NCBI RefSeq assembly: GCF_034006335.1
Contig: NZ_JAWDIQ010000001.1
Source of the DNA: Paracerasibacillus soli
GTDB lineage: Bacteria; Bacillota; Bacilli; Bacillales; Amphibacillaceae
DNA length: 64,000 bases
Reading direction: 5' to 3' (one strand)
Of the stretch, positions 8,052 through 20,500 are shown in pieces; position 1 is the stretch's first letter; every line of letters begins with the position of its first letter. A program made the position numbers and the translations under genes. Below the pieces are notes generated by a model. That model was not told where the DNA came from. It worked only from the letters and a program-made list of their open reading frames with translations, and did no database searches.

Positions 8052-8785
8052 TTGGAAATAGTTGGTGGAAGAGCCGGATATGATTTTGTAAGTTTTACAG
8101 GGAAAAGCATCAGTCAATATCACGATTTAGGGGTGGGGAAATCACGACAGAAATCCGATTAAAAAAAGAGAATAAGAAAATAATCGTTGTTCTTTCAAAG
8201 ATACCTTTTGTTTGCTCATTTTCCATGTTTCTTGAATTAATAATTGAATACTGGAGGCGATTTCTATTTGCGATAATAGTTCTGTTATTGATGGAGTATT
8301 TATTCATTGGAACGTCAAATTCTTATCTTTCACATACCGTTTCAATTAGCACCTTAAAGATGTTTTTTGGTGCTTTATTTATAGCTGGTCTTATCATAAA
8401 AATCACTCCCATAGGAAAATATCATTCGTCAGAACACCAGGTCGCAAACGCCTATTTGAAAGATCCTAATTTAACATTGGAGGAGGTGAAGAAGCAACCG
8501 AGAACGCATAAAGATTGCGGTACAAATCTAGTGGTTTCCGTTGTCATCTGTTTCTTTATACTATCTATGATATTTGATGATGCAAGTTGGGTGTTTTTGG
8601 TTTCATGGAGTATAGGGTTCGAGGTATGGAAAAGTGAACCAAAAGGAATTTGGAATCTAGTATTAATGATTGGAAAAGTTACGCAATACATGCTTTTTAC
8701 CTCAAAGCCCAAAGAAAAACATTTAATCGTGGCAATAGAGGCACTTACAAAGTTAGAGGAGAAGGAATTGGCAAATGAAAATTAA
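8052..8785 (+). pseudogene. DUF1385 (YqhQ-like) membrane protein, one frameshift
   Basis: TTG at 8052 follows AAAGGGGGAGTTAGAC. It starts EIVGGRAGYDFVSFTGKSIS, matching the GG.A..G.....G start of DUF1385. The frame shifts at about 8128-8138 (GGGGTGGGG) and continues as GEITTEIRLKKENKKIIVVL. The middle has two or three membrane helices and the conserved GKYHSSEHQVANAY and RTHKDCGTNLVV motifs, which match the H..EHK..N.YE and R.H.RCGT motifs of the family. The molecular function of the family is unknown. Ends before the terminator at 8858. Confidence 0.65.
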
Positions 8786-8857
8786 ATTCCTTGATGGAAT
8801 ATTTATTTCTGGTAGTTTTCTAATCAATAATTGGTAATCGACCAGTAATAAATAGGG

Positions 8858-8900
8858 AAGATACATCCGGATTAACACGACTATGTATCTTAGTCTTTTT
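8858..8900 (+). terminator. Terminator AAGATACAT / ATGTATCTT
   Basis: 9-bp perfect stem (8858-8866 with 8883-8891), then AGTCTTTTT. It closes the DUF1385-like gene. Confidence 0.8.
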
Positions 8901-9019
8901 ACTATCCATAGTGATAGGGACTATGAGAAAACTTGTCATAATATGTTCAAGTAAAAATTTTAATTTTTACTTGGGTTATGCAGTCTTGGACTGAAGTTGG
9001 GAGAAGAAGGGAGATCTCA

Positions 9020-9296
9020 ATGATAGATTCTTTGTATATGGTGGTGTATATGAACAATTTGGAATCAATAAAAAAGCTGGTACTGATCAAGATGTAGATA
9101 TTAAAGAAATGGATCGACTTGGACGAACTCCTTTACAAGTTGCTTGTTATTTCGGATTTTATCCGGTTACAAGAACTTTGCTGGAAAATGGTACTGTAAT
9201 AGTGAAAGGTGTTTTTAGTGGGTCGAAAATGGTTGGGATGGGCATACCCAACATGAAATAATTAGTTTATTGAAGTCGTGGAAAGAAAATAAATAA
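9020..9296 (+). pseudogene. Ankyrin-repeat protein remnant
   Basis: The ATG at 9020 follows GAAGGGAGA. Read across two or three frameshifts it gives MIDSLYMVVYMNNLESIKKL, then DRLGRTPLQVACYFGFYPV TRTLLENG (one clear ankyrin repeat: D..GRTPL..AC..G...V...LLE.G), then HTQHEIISLLKSWKENK as a closing half-repeat. It is too short and broken for an active protein unless the indels are sequencing errors. Ankyrin repeats mediate protein-protein contacts; no partner can be inferred. Confidence 0.6.
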
Positions 9297-10022
9297 TTGA
9301 TATTCATAGACCGATAGACGGTAAAAAATAGACCGGACCCTAAATGTCATTTATGAAGGGGTCCATCCTGGTAGCTCTTTGTAAATTCGCAAAGACACTG
9401 TGAGACAATATCACGTAATTGTAGATGCCGAAACTTGGTTGAACATAAATTGGAAAACCCTTTATATACCTAGGAGTTAATTTGCATTGTTTTTGTTACA
9501 GTGTCAATGTTGCGGTCATAAACATTTCAAAACTAACTGATCGGAATTCACTTTTAATAGCATTTTAAGCTCATCGTTGTAATTTGCTATGAATTAAATG
9601 AAATTGTCAGAATCGCCACTTTTATTGATATGCTTTTCTATCACCTAGTCTCCTGAATAGTTAATGTCTTCTCATATTGTTTTATTGAATGGTTGAAGAT
9701 GTATCCACCCTTACGCATCTCTTTGCAAAAAGTGCTATAGCTTATTTGAAGGTTTTTCTACAACTTTTCTTAGGTCTTTTATATCTGCTAATGAACCATT
9801 CACATATTCTTCACGTTTAATTAGGTTTATTTGTTGAAGTCCTGCATGTCGCATTTCGCATCACGCTCCTGTTTTCCTTTTATACTATTGTTTTCATAAA
9901 TGTTTAATAACTTATTATGGTTCTAGTAGAGAGAGTTATATCTCAGCATTATCTTCAGTAGTATATGGTGCAATAACAAAAATGGGACTGGTAATTGCCA
10001 GTAAAATACAGGAGGAATTGAT
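9297..10022. other. Gene-free stretch
   Basis: No reading frame with recognisable protein character. GGACCC (9335-9340) / GGGTCC (9358-9363) can form a hairpin without a T-run just after the ankyrin remnant. The rest is AT-rich with nothing identified. Confidence 0.5.
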
Positions 10023-10300
10023 ATGAGTAATGCAGAGGAAATAGTAATGGCATTAAATGATTTTGGTGGGTACGTCAGAGTAACTCGAAAAAAGTATGGA
10101 TGAGTCTACAGGATTTAGCTGATAGGACAAATTTATCACCTGCTTTCATTTACAGAATCGAGGTTGGAAAGAGAAAAGCACTTATGAAAAATAGGTTGGT
10201 CATTTTACTTTGTGGTTTCAGTTGGGACACAGAGAAAATCATGGCATATTTAGAAAAAATCCTAGTGAACATTAGAGAGTTTAAGGAAATAACAGATTAA
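10023..10300 (+). pseudogene. Small XRE helix-turn-helix protein (one frameshift)
   Basis: The ATG at 10023 is preceded by AGGAGGAATTGAT, an ideal ribosome binding site. It reads MSNAEEIVMALNDFGGYVRV, TRKKYG, then after a one-base loss near 10102-10105 continues MSLQDLADRTNLSPAFIYRI and EVGKRKA, a Cro/CI helix-turn-helix (Q.LAD....S..YI..IE.G.R). About 92 residues in all. A perfect terminator follows at 10310. Confidence 0.65.
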
Positions 10301-10309
10301 AAAAAGTGA

Positions 10310-10356
10310 TGCCATTGAATAACATGGAATATACCAGTTATTCAATGGCATTTTTA
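10310..10356 (+). terminator. Strong terminator, 14-bp stem
   Basis: TGCCATTGAATAAC (10310-10323) pairs perfectly with GTTATTCAATGGCA (10337-10350), followed by TTTTT. Confidence 0.9.
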
Positions 10357-10683
10357 ATAATTTGAATTGTTATTAGAACTTGATTGGATCTGTTTAAGGT
10401 ACCCTATCAATTGATTATCGAGGGTATGATTCATATAATGTACCAAATCTAGCTCTAATACGGTCTTTATGTAGAGAAAACACAAAAAAGTTGTGGATTT
10501 GATTCATGGTTGTTGGGCTCTTTTTTACTACACAGTACAGGGACAGGATTAAGACCAAATCTAGTTCTAGTATATGAAGATCTGTGGTTGGGAATTAACT
10601 CTACTTAATGTACTAATAACGACTTGAATCAAGTTCAATATTGGCATTTGTGCTTTTCTATTTGACAGAGTGATCAGTAAAGA

Positions 10684-10719
10684 AACAGGATTACCGAATC
10701 ATATACCTATATAAGATAT
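10684..10719 (+). repeat. 36-bp repeat, copy 1 (short)
   Basis: Identical over 36 bases (CAGGATTACCGAATCATATA ...) to copies at 11532-11567 and 22218-22253. This copy diverges right after the shared core. Confidence 0.9.
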
Positions 10720-11531
10720 GTCATAAATTAGATTGCGGTAATTCTATAACAAAACCTCATTGACTGAAAACATCTGTGTAGGTAATGCAAATTCTCGCAA
10801 GTTAAGGGAACCCGTTTGTTGCTGGCTTAAATATTTCGTTGTACTATATTGAAATCGAAATAAATAGAAAGGATGAAGCAATTATTGCCTACGCTATGTT
10901 AAGGGAGCATTATTACAGCATTATCCCTATGAATAAAAAAGTACCCCTTATCTACCAAAGTTAATGGTCTATTCTTTCTAATAGTGCTCAATGCTAATGG
11001 TTAATCGAATTCTAAGATTACAAGGGTCCTGCGTAATCCTATTAAAGGCAAAGATGGAGAGAATAAAATATGTTAGGAAATGACGGATTGGTATTATAAT
11101 TTATTGCTCCTTCTGATTACTGCCATCAAATAGACCCAGTTGTGCCATCTTTTTGATCCACCTGTGACAAAGGTTGTCCTCCCACAGATATATACTATCT
11201 TAGCCACAGCTTTAGCTGCTTGCCCTTGGCCGCCGTGCCACTTTTTAGTGATCATCGGAAGAGGGGTCAGGGGCTCCACAGGGGAACTTAGAAGTGATTG
11301 TCCTGTGTGGGTACGCTATTGATGCGAATGAGCCTCCAAAGGCTTTATTTCCGCCAATTGCCATCAAACCACTACAATGGACACAAATAGGGTTAAGGGC
11401 GGTGGGGCTGTTGCTAATTTAATATACTAGCTTTCCTTATGAAAGGGATGGATCAAAATAATGTAATAAGTGAATCAATAACATTGCAAGGTTGGATAAT
11501 CTTGATGGCAATAATCACTTCAGAAAAAAAT

Positions 11532-11648
11532 CAGGATTACCGAATCATATACCTATATAAGATATGTTTTAAAATAGCTGTTGGTAATCTTAGAAAAATG
11601 CTCTATGTACGGAAATATGTCATAAAAGATAAAAAAGACACCACTTTT
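11532..11648 (+). repeat. 36-bp repeat, copy 2, with extended similarity
   Basis: After the identical 36-base core, similarity to copy 3 continues for about 80 bases (TTAAAATAGCTGTTGG, then AAAATGCTCTATGTACGGAAA, ending CACCACT). In one frame both long copies encode NQDYRIIYLYKIC.KIAVGN, so it could be a piece of a decayed gene rather than a non-coding site. Confidence 0.85.
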
Positions 11649-11703
11649 GATTGCTTATGTTTTAGTACATTGAAAGTACCTAATATGCAATAGTTTTAAT
11701 TCA

Positions 11704-11752
11704 GGGTAGAATAAAGGGCACCCATCTACAGGTGTTACCTTCTATTCGGCTT
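11704..11752 (-). terminator. Imperfect hairpin at the end of the minus-strand gene
   Basis: AGAATAAAGGGCACC pairs imperfectly with GGTGTTACCTTCTATT around an ATCTACA loop. It sits over the stop codon of the minus-strand gene at 11735. Confidence 0.4.
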
Positions 11753-12038
11753 TATCTTATGTCTATATCCTAATCGCAATATTCGACCCAACTCGTCCAT
11801 TGGTTTGTTATTGATTATTTTAATTACATAACTTCTTTTTAGTTGCTTACCATTATGTGTAATTCCTTCCTTGGAAGCTATTTCTATAATTCTTTTGATG
11901 CTATTTAGGGCGTATTGCCTTTATTATCCACTTTTAAAGTGTATCAGTCTCATAGTTCCCCACTAAATCTATATAGTTCTTCAATCTATTCACTTCTCTC
12001 ACGGCCTTTTCTAATGTTATAAGTTTATTTGCCAGCAT
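11735..12038 (-). pseudogene. Hypothetical protein on the minus strand, frameshifted
   Basis: Read on the minus strand from the ATG at 12036-12038: MLANKLITLEKAVREVNRLK, NYIDLVGNYETDTL, then after small indels near 11935 KWIIK.., QYALNSIKRIIEIASKEGIT, HNGKQLKRSYVIKIINN, KPMDELGRILRLGYRHKIK and a TAA at 11735-11737. It is clearly protein-like, about 100 residues, basic and helical. Not recognised. Confidence 0.5.
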
Positions 12039-12287
12039 TAATATACCATTCTTCTTTTAATTGTTTTGGGTTGGAAAAATAATAATATAAGGGGGATTAT
12101 AGCTTTCTTTGCATATAGCTAACTAAAACGCCACGTTTTCTTCTATCTATTATCTCGATATTATCGAAAGTTGAAGTAATTTGATATGATAAAGGTATTA
12201 AGGTGCGAATTTAAAAGATAGTTTTTAATTCAAATTATCTTTTGAAGAGGAAACTAGAAAAAAGTGTTTAAAAGGTGGGGTTGTCAG

Positions 12288-14160
12288 ATGGAAACTATAT
12301 TAATGAAGGAAATAAAAAAAGTTTTATTGTACTTTCCGGAGTATTGGGAAAGAGACACATTATTAAAAAACAAAGTGGTTGAGGATGTACGGGAATACCG
12401 GACTGATTTGATAGAAGCGTTGCTTTCGAATGATTACATACAAACAGCCTATTCGGTAAAAGTCCGAAATGGTATTGTGTTCAAGACGGATGAATTTGTT
12501 ACAATGCTTCGATTTAAAAATTATTGGGAGAATAGTTACACTCGTTTCCGTAATGAGGTTGGTTTGACAAGCGAAGGCAAATATTTGAAATATGATTCTG
12601 ATGTGGTTTTGGATTTTCCTTACAAGGATTGTGTTTTGGAAGGTGGCATGACAAAAGAGGATGTCGGAAAAAGCGAAATCTATTATCATAGCGTATTAGC
12701 TAGAGAAGAAATTGACGTAATGCTCTCACCTAAAGTTCTAACTAACATAAAAAAATATGATGTAGAAGGCGAACATGAAATTACTGAATTTGAAGAGACA
12801 GACAATCTGATTTTAAAAGGAAATAACCTAATTGCCTTGCATTCCTTGAGAGGACGATATGCCGGTAAGGTTAAATTAATTTATATAGATCCTCCATACA
12901 ATACTGGCAATGACGGTTTTAAATACAATGATCGTTTTAATCGTTCGTCATGGTTAATATTCATGAAGAACAGACTCGAAATAGCTAAAGAGTTATTGTC
13001 TAATGACGGAAGTATATGGATCAATATTGATTCAAATGAAAGTCATTATCTTAATGTGTTGTTGGATTCTGTTTTTGGGGAAGATAATTTTCTTGCCGAC
13101 GTAATATGGAATCACACAAAACAAAGTAAAAATGACGAACGTTTTTTTTCAAGGCATTATAATCACTTAATAGTTTATGCTAAAGATAAAGAGAACTTGG
13201 ATCCTTTCAAGTTACCTCGAACGAAAGAGAATAATATCAATTATAAAAATCAGAACAATGATCCAAAAGGTCCTTGGAGAGCTGGAGATGTAAGAAGCCC
13301 CAATCTGCGACAAACATTAAAGTTTAATATTATAGCTCCAAATGGTACTATTATCCCCCACCTGACAATGGGTGGCGTTGGTCTAAAGAGTCCGTGGACG
13401 AAAAGATAAAAACAAAAGAAATCATTTTCAAGCCAGACAATTCAGGTATCATAAGAAAAATATATTTATCGAATCAAACTGGAAGAACGCCTGAAAATAT
13501 TTGGGACAGTACAGATGCAGGGACAACACGAGAAGCGAATAGTGAATTGAAGGGTTTATTCGGAAACTCAGTTTTCTCAACCCCTAAACCTGAAAAATTG
13601 ATTAATAGAATTATAAAATTAGCGTCAAAAGAAAATGATATTGTTCTTGATTTCTTCATGGGTCCGCCACGACACAAGCTGTTGCCTTGAAAATGAACAG
13701 GCAATTTATAGGCATCGAACAAATGGATTATATCCAAACGGTTTCGGTTCCACGGCTACAAAAGGTGATCGAGGGTGAACAAGGGGGGATTTCTGAGGAT
13801 GTCCAATGGAAAGGTGGAGGAAGTTTTATCTATGCAGAAATGCAAGAATTGAATACGAAATACGTCCAGCTAATTCAAGAAGTGGAAAATCATGAAAGAT
13901 TAAATAAGATTATCCAAATAATGATTGAATCTGCTTACTTAAACTTCAAGGCTGATATGGAAAAAATCACAAATGAAAATACTAACTTTGTCAATCTTTC
14001 TTTGAATGAAAAGAAATGCTTGTTGATAGAAGCATTAGATATGAACCAACTCTATCTAGGCTATACAGAAATAGATGATACTAAGTTTGATGTAGACGAG
14101 TCTGTGAAGAAATTCAATCATTCCTTCTATCGAAATAATGGTGGTGATAGGCATGAGTAA
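12288..14160 (+). pseudogene. mod: Type III restriction-modification DNA methyltransferase Mod (two single-base deletions)
   Basis: The ATG at 12288 follows AAAGGTGGGG. The N-terminal half reaches the catalytic motif IV LIYIDPPYNTGNDGF of a beta-class adenine methyltransferase, followed by the usual WLIFMKNRLEIAKELL and GSIWINIDSNE. One C is missing from the CCCCC run at 13355-13359; restoring it gives IIPPPDNGWRWSKESVDEKI. One G is missing at 13660-13662; restoring it gives motif I LDFFMGSATTQAVALKM, then QFIGIEQMDYI. The repaired protein has about 623 residues, typical for Mod. Mod provides sequence recognition and methylation and is needed by Res. The stop overlaps the res start. Confidence 0.85.
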
Positions 14161-16749
14161 AGAAATTCTACATGCCGTTATTAGCCGTAATTTTGAAGAT
14201 TTGACGAAGTTGCATGAACTTCCTTTAGAACTCCCCTTGTATTTACAGGATAATTTGAATCATAAAATCCGACCGTATCAGGAACAGGCATTACAACATT
14301 TCATTTATACACAGCGTTCAGATGCTGCGGATATAGCGTACAATCATTTACTATTTCATATGGCGACGGGTTCCGGGAAAACATTAGTTCTCGCTGCAAG
14401 TATCCTTTATTTATTCAAGGAAAAAGGTTATCAGAATTTCATCTTTTTTGCAGATAGTGATGCCATAGTAAAAAAGACACGAGACAACCTAACAAATACT
14501 GTTTCACCTAAATATTTGTTCAATCCAAAGGGTATATTTATAGAGGGACAACCTATTTACATTCAAACAGTAGACATGTTCCCACTGCAACCAACACCGA
14601 ACACCATCTACTTGAAGTTAACAAGCATTCAGAAGTTGCATGGCGATTTGATGGAACCGAAGGAAAATGGATTAACATTTGATTATATAGAAGAATTGAA
14701 AATCGTTATGCTTGCGGATGAAGCTCATCATTATTTTGCTGATACTAAGCGGGATAAGAAAAAATTAACGAAAAAGGAAGCTGATATGCGTTCATGGGAA
14801 CGGACTATAGAGAACATTTTATCTTTAAAACACTCTAATCGTCTTTTAGGCTTTAGTGCAACTTTTAATTTAGAGAATGATTTATTGTTTTCAAAGATGC
14901 AAAACAAAGTTGTCTATCAATATGATTTGAAGAAATTTATGGAACATAAATACTAAAGAATGTTGTACTTCTTCAAGCAAATGAAGATGATGAACAAAAG
15001 ATGTTGAATGCCGTTTTATTAAGTCAATTTAGGAAGTACATTGCCAAGGATAGTGGGATTGATTTGAAACCAATCATCCTGTTCAAATCAAATACAATCG
15101 CTATATCAATTGAAACCAATCAGAAGTTTATTTCCATGATTGAAAGTCTGTCTGTTAACCAGTTGCAGGAAGCCATAATAAAAGGACTAAACATTTATGG
15201 CAAAAGTTCAAGCATTTGGAGCAAGATGTATCAGTATTATAATAACATGGAATTATCTAGTGTTGTTCAACATATACAGTGGGATTTCACAGAAACTTAT
15301 CTGAATGCGAACGACTCTCAGTTTCAAACAGAAGAAAACACATTGTTGTTAAATACACTGGAAGAAGCCGATAACCCAATACGTACCATCTTTGCTGTTG
15401 CCAAACTAAACGAAGGTTGGGATGTGCTAAATCTCTACGACATTGTACGGATTAGTGAAGGAGCAACGGGAACACGAAACACTACGGATAGTGAAGCCCA
15501 ATTAATTGGTCGTGGAGCGAGATATTATCCATTTGTTGAAAAGGGGGAAAGGTCCTATCAAAGAAGGTACGATGATGTAAGTAGAGATTTAAAGGTGATT
15601 GAAACTTTACACTATCACACGATCAATGAAAATGCCTACATCAACAATTTGAACAAATCACTTGAGGCTGCCAATATTCAAGTAAAAGAAGATGGAAGTA
15701 CTCGCTATGACGCAAAGATAAAGTCGAAGTTTAAAAAGACCAATTTGTATCGTTACGGAAAAATTTATATCAATCAGGTTATCCCGACATCACCAGAAGA
15801 CTATCAAAGATTATCTGACTATCATGTATCACCCTATTTTGAATCAGATTATGAAACTGCTATCGAAAAAAGATATGGGGCTGACAAAGAGGTAATTATG
15901 TCTCAGACTAGAGAAGTGGAGTTAAAGCCAGAGCGGATACTTTTACAAAAGGCAATCCAAAGAAATCCATTTTACTGGTTTTCTAACTTAAAACAATTCG
16001 TACCAAGTATTTCTTCCATAGATGATTTTATTGACAGCGACAACTTTTTAGGGAGTTTGAAAATCCACCTGACAATGCCTTCTGGTTTGTCTATTGACAA
16101 GTTGTCTTCCTATGAAAAGCTGAGACATGTTGAGAAGTTTCTTGTCTATGCCGAAAGTAAAATTCGTTTAAATTATATGAAGTTGAAAGGCACTCCTAAG
16201 TTTGAAGGAATAAGATTTACTGAATTGATAAACGACTATCATGTTGAAGTGAATCAAGTGCGTGGAAATACCCGCACAATGAGTGAGGTCATCCGCACAA
16301 AAATATGAAGTCTCATGATTGGTTCATATTCGACAAAGCTATCGTCAACGGATTGGAACAGGAAATGATTGATTTTATCAACAACTACATGGATGAATTG
16401 GAATCTAAGTACGACGAAGTCTATCTAATCCGTAACCATAAAAAGGTGAAAATAACCGAAATCGGAAAGACGAGAGGATTCATGCCAGATTTTCCTTCTC
16501 TATTTAAAGGATACGGAATGCACCTATCAAGTGTTTTTGGAGCCGAAAAATAAAACGTTACACGAAGCGGATCAATGGAAAGAAGACTTTTTACTGACCC
16601 TATCCACCCATCCCGACATTGAGGTGCTGAGCGAAAATGAAGATGTTCGGCTGTTGGGAATTAAATTTTTCTCAGATGATAGCGTGAAACGCCAAGAGTT
16701 CCGGGAGGATTTTCAGGAAAAGCTGGTTGATACGTCTGTCAAACTGTAG
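14153..16749 (+). pseudogene. res: Type III restriction enzyme Res subunit (three frameshifts)
   Basis: The ATG at 14153 lies inside the end of mod (MSKEILHAVISRNFEDLTKL). An SF2 helicase core follows: RPYQEQAL, Walker A HMATGSGKTLVLAAS, DEAH box MLADEAHHYF, LLGFSATF. The frame breaks near 14955 (missing base in TACTCAAAG), near 16306 and near 16525. It continues with AKLNEGWDVLNLYDIVRISE, then EAQLIGRGARYYPF (motif VI), and the C-terminal nuclease region with MPDF and TYQVFLEPKNKTLHEADQWK, matching the PD...FLEPK nuclease motif of Res. Total about 865 residues. Res cleaves DNA after ATP-driven communication between two unmethylated sites. Confidence 0.82.
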
Positions 16750-16780
16750 ATATAGTTTTATAGGAAAGATTCTTATTTTA

Positions 16781-16814
16781 AACCGTCCAACTACTTATGA
16801 GGGACGGTTTTTTA
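16781..16814 (+). terminator. Terminator of the mod-res operon
   Basis: AACCGTCC (16781-16788) pairs perfectly with GGACGGTT (16802-16809), followed by TTTT. It lies 31 bases after the res stop. Confidence 0.9.
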
Positions 16815-17307
16815 ATAGTAAAACAGTTTCGGGTGCTTTATATATATTATTTATTTACTAAATTTATATAGGTCGTCACACCCTTGTTTGAAGGAGTCAC
16901 GGTACAAATTTTTCTACCATATAAAAACATAAAAACAATTTGCCAAGGTAAAAGGGACTGCGTAAGTGACCTATTAACAAGATGTTTTTATTTCTCCCTA
17001 CTCCAGTTTTGCCACCCCTAAAAGTTTTTTCGGTTTTTTCTACTAAAAGCTACAATCCTATTTACGAAGATGGTAGGAAGGCCTGCGGTTTATCTATCAA
17101 ACAGTGACAAAAGTGGAGTCTATATTTAATACTACACCTCAAAAATTGTCACTTTTAACTTTATATCATCCACTAAACTGTACTAAAAAAAGTGACAGGT
17201 TTTAGGGGCGGGCTCAAACCTTGCTCGAACATGAAAATTTAATATAGTGTTATATCTTTTGAAAAAAAATCTATCATAAAGTACCAAAAGAAAGGGAAGT
17301 GATAGAT
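16815..17307. other. Intergenic region before the replication genes; candidate origin or control region
   Basis: No gene. It contains three GTGACA-type motifs: CAGTGACAAAAG near 17103, its inverse TTGTCACTTTT near 17145, and AAAGTGACAGG near 17190. It also contains the 12-mer TTGCTCGAACAT (17221-17232) that recurs upstream of parM. These could be initiator or regulator sites, but no ordered iteron array or DnaA-box cluster is seen. Confidence 0.35.
17221..17232 (+). promoter_or_regulatory. 12-bp motif shared by the rep and par promoter regions (copy 1)
   Basis: TTGCTCGAACAT lies about 75 bases before the start of the rep operon. The same 12 bases occur in reverse orientation at 22114-22125, upstream of the divergently placed parM, so the motif points the same way relative to each operon. 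Confidence 0.5.
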
Positions 17308-17517
17308 ATGAAAAAGAAAACTAAGAAATACAGTGACAATTTTTACGCAAGCAAGGCTAACGAGCTAAACGTAAAATCGCCAAAAGATGCAAAACAAATC
17401 TATGAGGGTTTAAAGCATTATACTAGACTAACTGATAAATATGGACATGATCAAGTTCAAGAATGGTTTAATGTTTTACAAGAAAAAAATAACGAATCGC
17501 TTGGAGGTGATAAATAA
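17308..17517 (+). CDS. Small basic protein co-transcribed with the replication gene
   Basis: 69 residues from the ATG at 17308 (MKKKTKKYSDNFYASKANEL); AAAGGGAAG lies 9 bases before. An in-frame GTG at 17299 is the alternative start. The last base of its stop codon is the first base of the rep ATG (TAATG), so the two genes are translationally coupled. The Lys-rich N-terminus and helical remainder would fit a DNA-binding accessory or copy-control protein, but I do not recognise the family. Confidence 0.6.
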   Translation: MKKKTKKYSDNFYASKANELNVKSPKDAKQIYEGLKHYTRLTDKYGHDQVQEWFNVLQEKNNESLGGDK

Positions 17518-20500
17518 TGAGTCAATCACCTCATACAACAAAAGTCTCACAAACTCCTGAATTTCCTCAAAATAACCTACTGATTACCCCTTACACTCAT
17601 CGCTATAAAACAAAACCATCAAAATATGAAGCAGCTAAAATGCAAAACTACTTCAAATCAGTAAACATTGGAAACAAAACAGAGTACAGTCATATGGATG
17701 AACATGAATTGGCCCATAATGTGCTAGAAACTGGAACACCACATATTGTGGCAACTTGGCTTGATTCACCAAATAAAAGAGATGAAGTAAAGGGCTTTAT
17801 GTCAAATATTTTCGAATTCGACATTGATGACATTAAGCACTTATCTTACGAAAGGAAAAAAGAACTTGAAAAGAGGTTATTTAAAAACTTCTATATGGTT
17901 CAAAGATCATTCTCAAGTAGTGATGATTTCAGTGATCCCCGATACCACGTATATGAGCGGGTTATTCCCTTAGAAAACTGTTCTTATGAGCAGTGGGCAT
18001 ATGCGTATAAGAGAAGAATGGAGTATTGGGAACAAGAATTAGGGATTTCCTTTGACAGTAGCCAACATTTGCTAAAGCTAATTTATGCTTCCGGTAATAA
18101 GGTCCGCATCAATAGGAAACAAAAACCGGTAAATCTTCAGCCCTACGTTGATGAGTTTCATAAGGAAAAGAAAAGAATGAAATCGAAAAAGAGAAAAGTT
18201 AGTGATAAGCGGGTTGCCAGGAAACTAGCCGACAATAGATTCAATAATCATTACCAAACAATTGGAGTTAACTTCGATGCTATTGTTAAGGCACTTGAAG
18301 AATTACCATTTATTGATGATTATGATGCGTGGTTTAATCTTTTACAGACCTTCTATAGCATGATGCTTGAAGGGCTAATTGATAGAAACCAAGCATACCA
18401 ACTATGTGAAATCATTGATGATGGTGAAGGGAAATACCAAGAAGAGCTCTACAAGATTGAGGGTTATGGATATGTTGAAAGAACAATGGGAAGTTTCATT
18501 TACGATTTGCACACATTTGGTATTGATACAAAAGGGATTTTTCAACTAAGTGAGAAATGCGAAATGAAAATTGATAAGGAATGGGAAATCGAAGGATACC
18601 TTTCGGAAAATAAACAGGTTGCCAAGGAATTTAAAGATTTGCTACTAAATAATCCAGGAAAACGTATCTTATTTGTCGGTGATACAGGAATAGGTAAGTC
18701 CAAGTTCATTTTAGATGTACTTGATGAATTTAATGGAAGATTACAGACCTTCAAAAAAGTTTACAGAAGTATTAGCAGCTTATCCTATTCGATCATGTCG
18801 ATCCCGAGAAGAAACTTAATCAATAACCTCAAGAATAGTTTTTCAACAGAAAAATCAGCCGTTTTAACTGGTTCGGATGAAATGATTAAGGGACAACGTG
18901 AAAGTATTATTGCGAACAACGACAAGTTTCTTACAACGCCGGATCATGCACATGTTATTCTCGATATGAAATTGATTGAAGGTGAAAATGTAAGACGAAG
19001 TGGCTATGATTTAGCAACGTTAGAAGTTTTGAAAGATCATCGTATCATGATACTCGATGAGTGCCATATGTTAGCTAATGATTCAACATTCAAGTCGGAA
19101 ACGATTGAAAGGTATTTGGCTGAAGAAGAAAATCATTTGAATAATGATGGTGTAGTATTGCATATGACAGCCACACCCGAGAGCCTAACCATTGAGGGTG
19201 TTTATGACTTGGTTATCAAGGTGACACAAAAAAACCGAAAGAATCCTTTTCGCAAGGCCGGATTTAAAGTTCTATCGGGTAAAGATACCAATGAAGTAGA
19301 TTCAATGATGCTAAAACTAATTAGAGAAGCAATTAAAAAGGATCCGTCAAGAAAACTTCTGGTATTCATTGAAAATAAAAGATTGATCGAGGACTTCAAA
19401 AAAGACTTGGCTAAGAAGGGAATCAAAGCGGTTGGAATATATTCGAAGAAAGAGAAGGAACGGAGTGAAGGAGAATTGTCTATAATCGAACTTGGACATA
19501 TTCCGAAAGGTGCTCAAGTTATACTTGGAACAACGGCAATGAGTGCTGGGATTAGCATTGTATCAGGGTTCGATGAACAGGCTGAAACATGGGTGTACTG
19601 TAGTAGTTCCAGTATGAACCATGAGTTTACCCGTCTTGTGCAAATGTCCAATCGTTTTAGAATAAGTAACGCTGTACCATCTTATGCGGCATTCAAGCTC
19701 TTCTTCCAAGAGAGTGCTTCGGAAAAACAAGGTAATGTATTTCGTTACCATGCTTATGTAGAAGAGCAGGCAAGGAAGGCAAGAAATTCAAAAATCTACA
19801 TTGAATTGTCACGGGGCGGGATGATTCAGTTGTCGGTGATCTGGACGAAATAGAACGCAACTGTGGGTTGTATTCGAATAATGATGGTAATGTACGGATT
19901 AATTATCCTGCAATTGAATCTGAGGGAATTATGATTAAAACGTATAACAATTATAATAATTGTCGTTCTCTTATTAAAGAATTGGAGGATAAGTTTAATT
20001 GCCAGTTTACAGATTCGAATGAATCCGTAACAGTGAACAAAAATGAATTACTGAAAAACAATAAAATCAAAGGTGATTCCAAAAGTATCATTAAACAAAT
20101 AGCCTCCAATAAAAGCTATTTCAATCAATTAAAGGAAGAGTTTATGATTGGAAGAAAAGACGGGGAACTTGAAATTGTTCGCAGTATCCTAAAGGGAGGA
20201 AGTAAAAAGGACTTGAATCATTTCCTTGAAACGGAACCCGATTATGGGTTGGTCAGCAAAGTATTTCAGGTCCATCAAAATCCACCGAGACGAAAAACGT
20301 ACTGCTATATTGATGATCTTAGGACAATTGAAAGGATTAAAGCCATTAGGAGGAGAGGGCAATTCACCTTAGAGGTTCAGTTGATGGAAGTGCTGGACAA
20401 AGTGTTTGCAAGAAATAAAAAAAGACTAGAATTTAAGTCTGGTGAGGAGGTAAGTGATTTCTTGAAAAGGTGCCTTGCAAAAAACTCAAAGAAAAAGGAC

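Larger units (their letters stand above)
10357..11703. other. Long gene-poor stretch with repeat copies
   Basis: No gene with a ribosome binding site and recognisable product. It holds two copies of a 36-bp repeat (10684-10719 and 11532-11567). The segment 11090-11420 is less AT-rich than its surroundings and reads as protein-like on the minus strand in broken frames (for example PICVHCSGLMAIGGNKAFG), suggesting a decayed gene I cannot name. Confidence 0.5.

Noticed and set aside
11094..11322. Overlapping 60-codon frames on both strands
   Set aside because: No start signals, no family. Probably decayed DNA.
13355..13662. Phase variation of mod through homopolymer tracts
   Set aside because: Known phase-variable mod genes use long simple repeats. 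The tracts here are 3-5 bases, and the same kind of indel occurs in many unrelated genes of the window.
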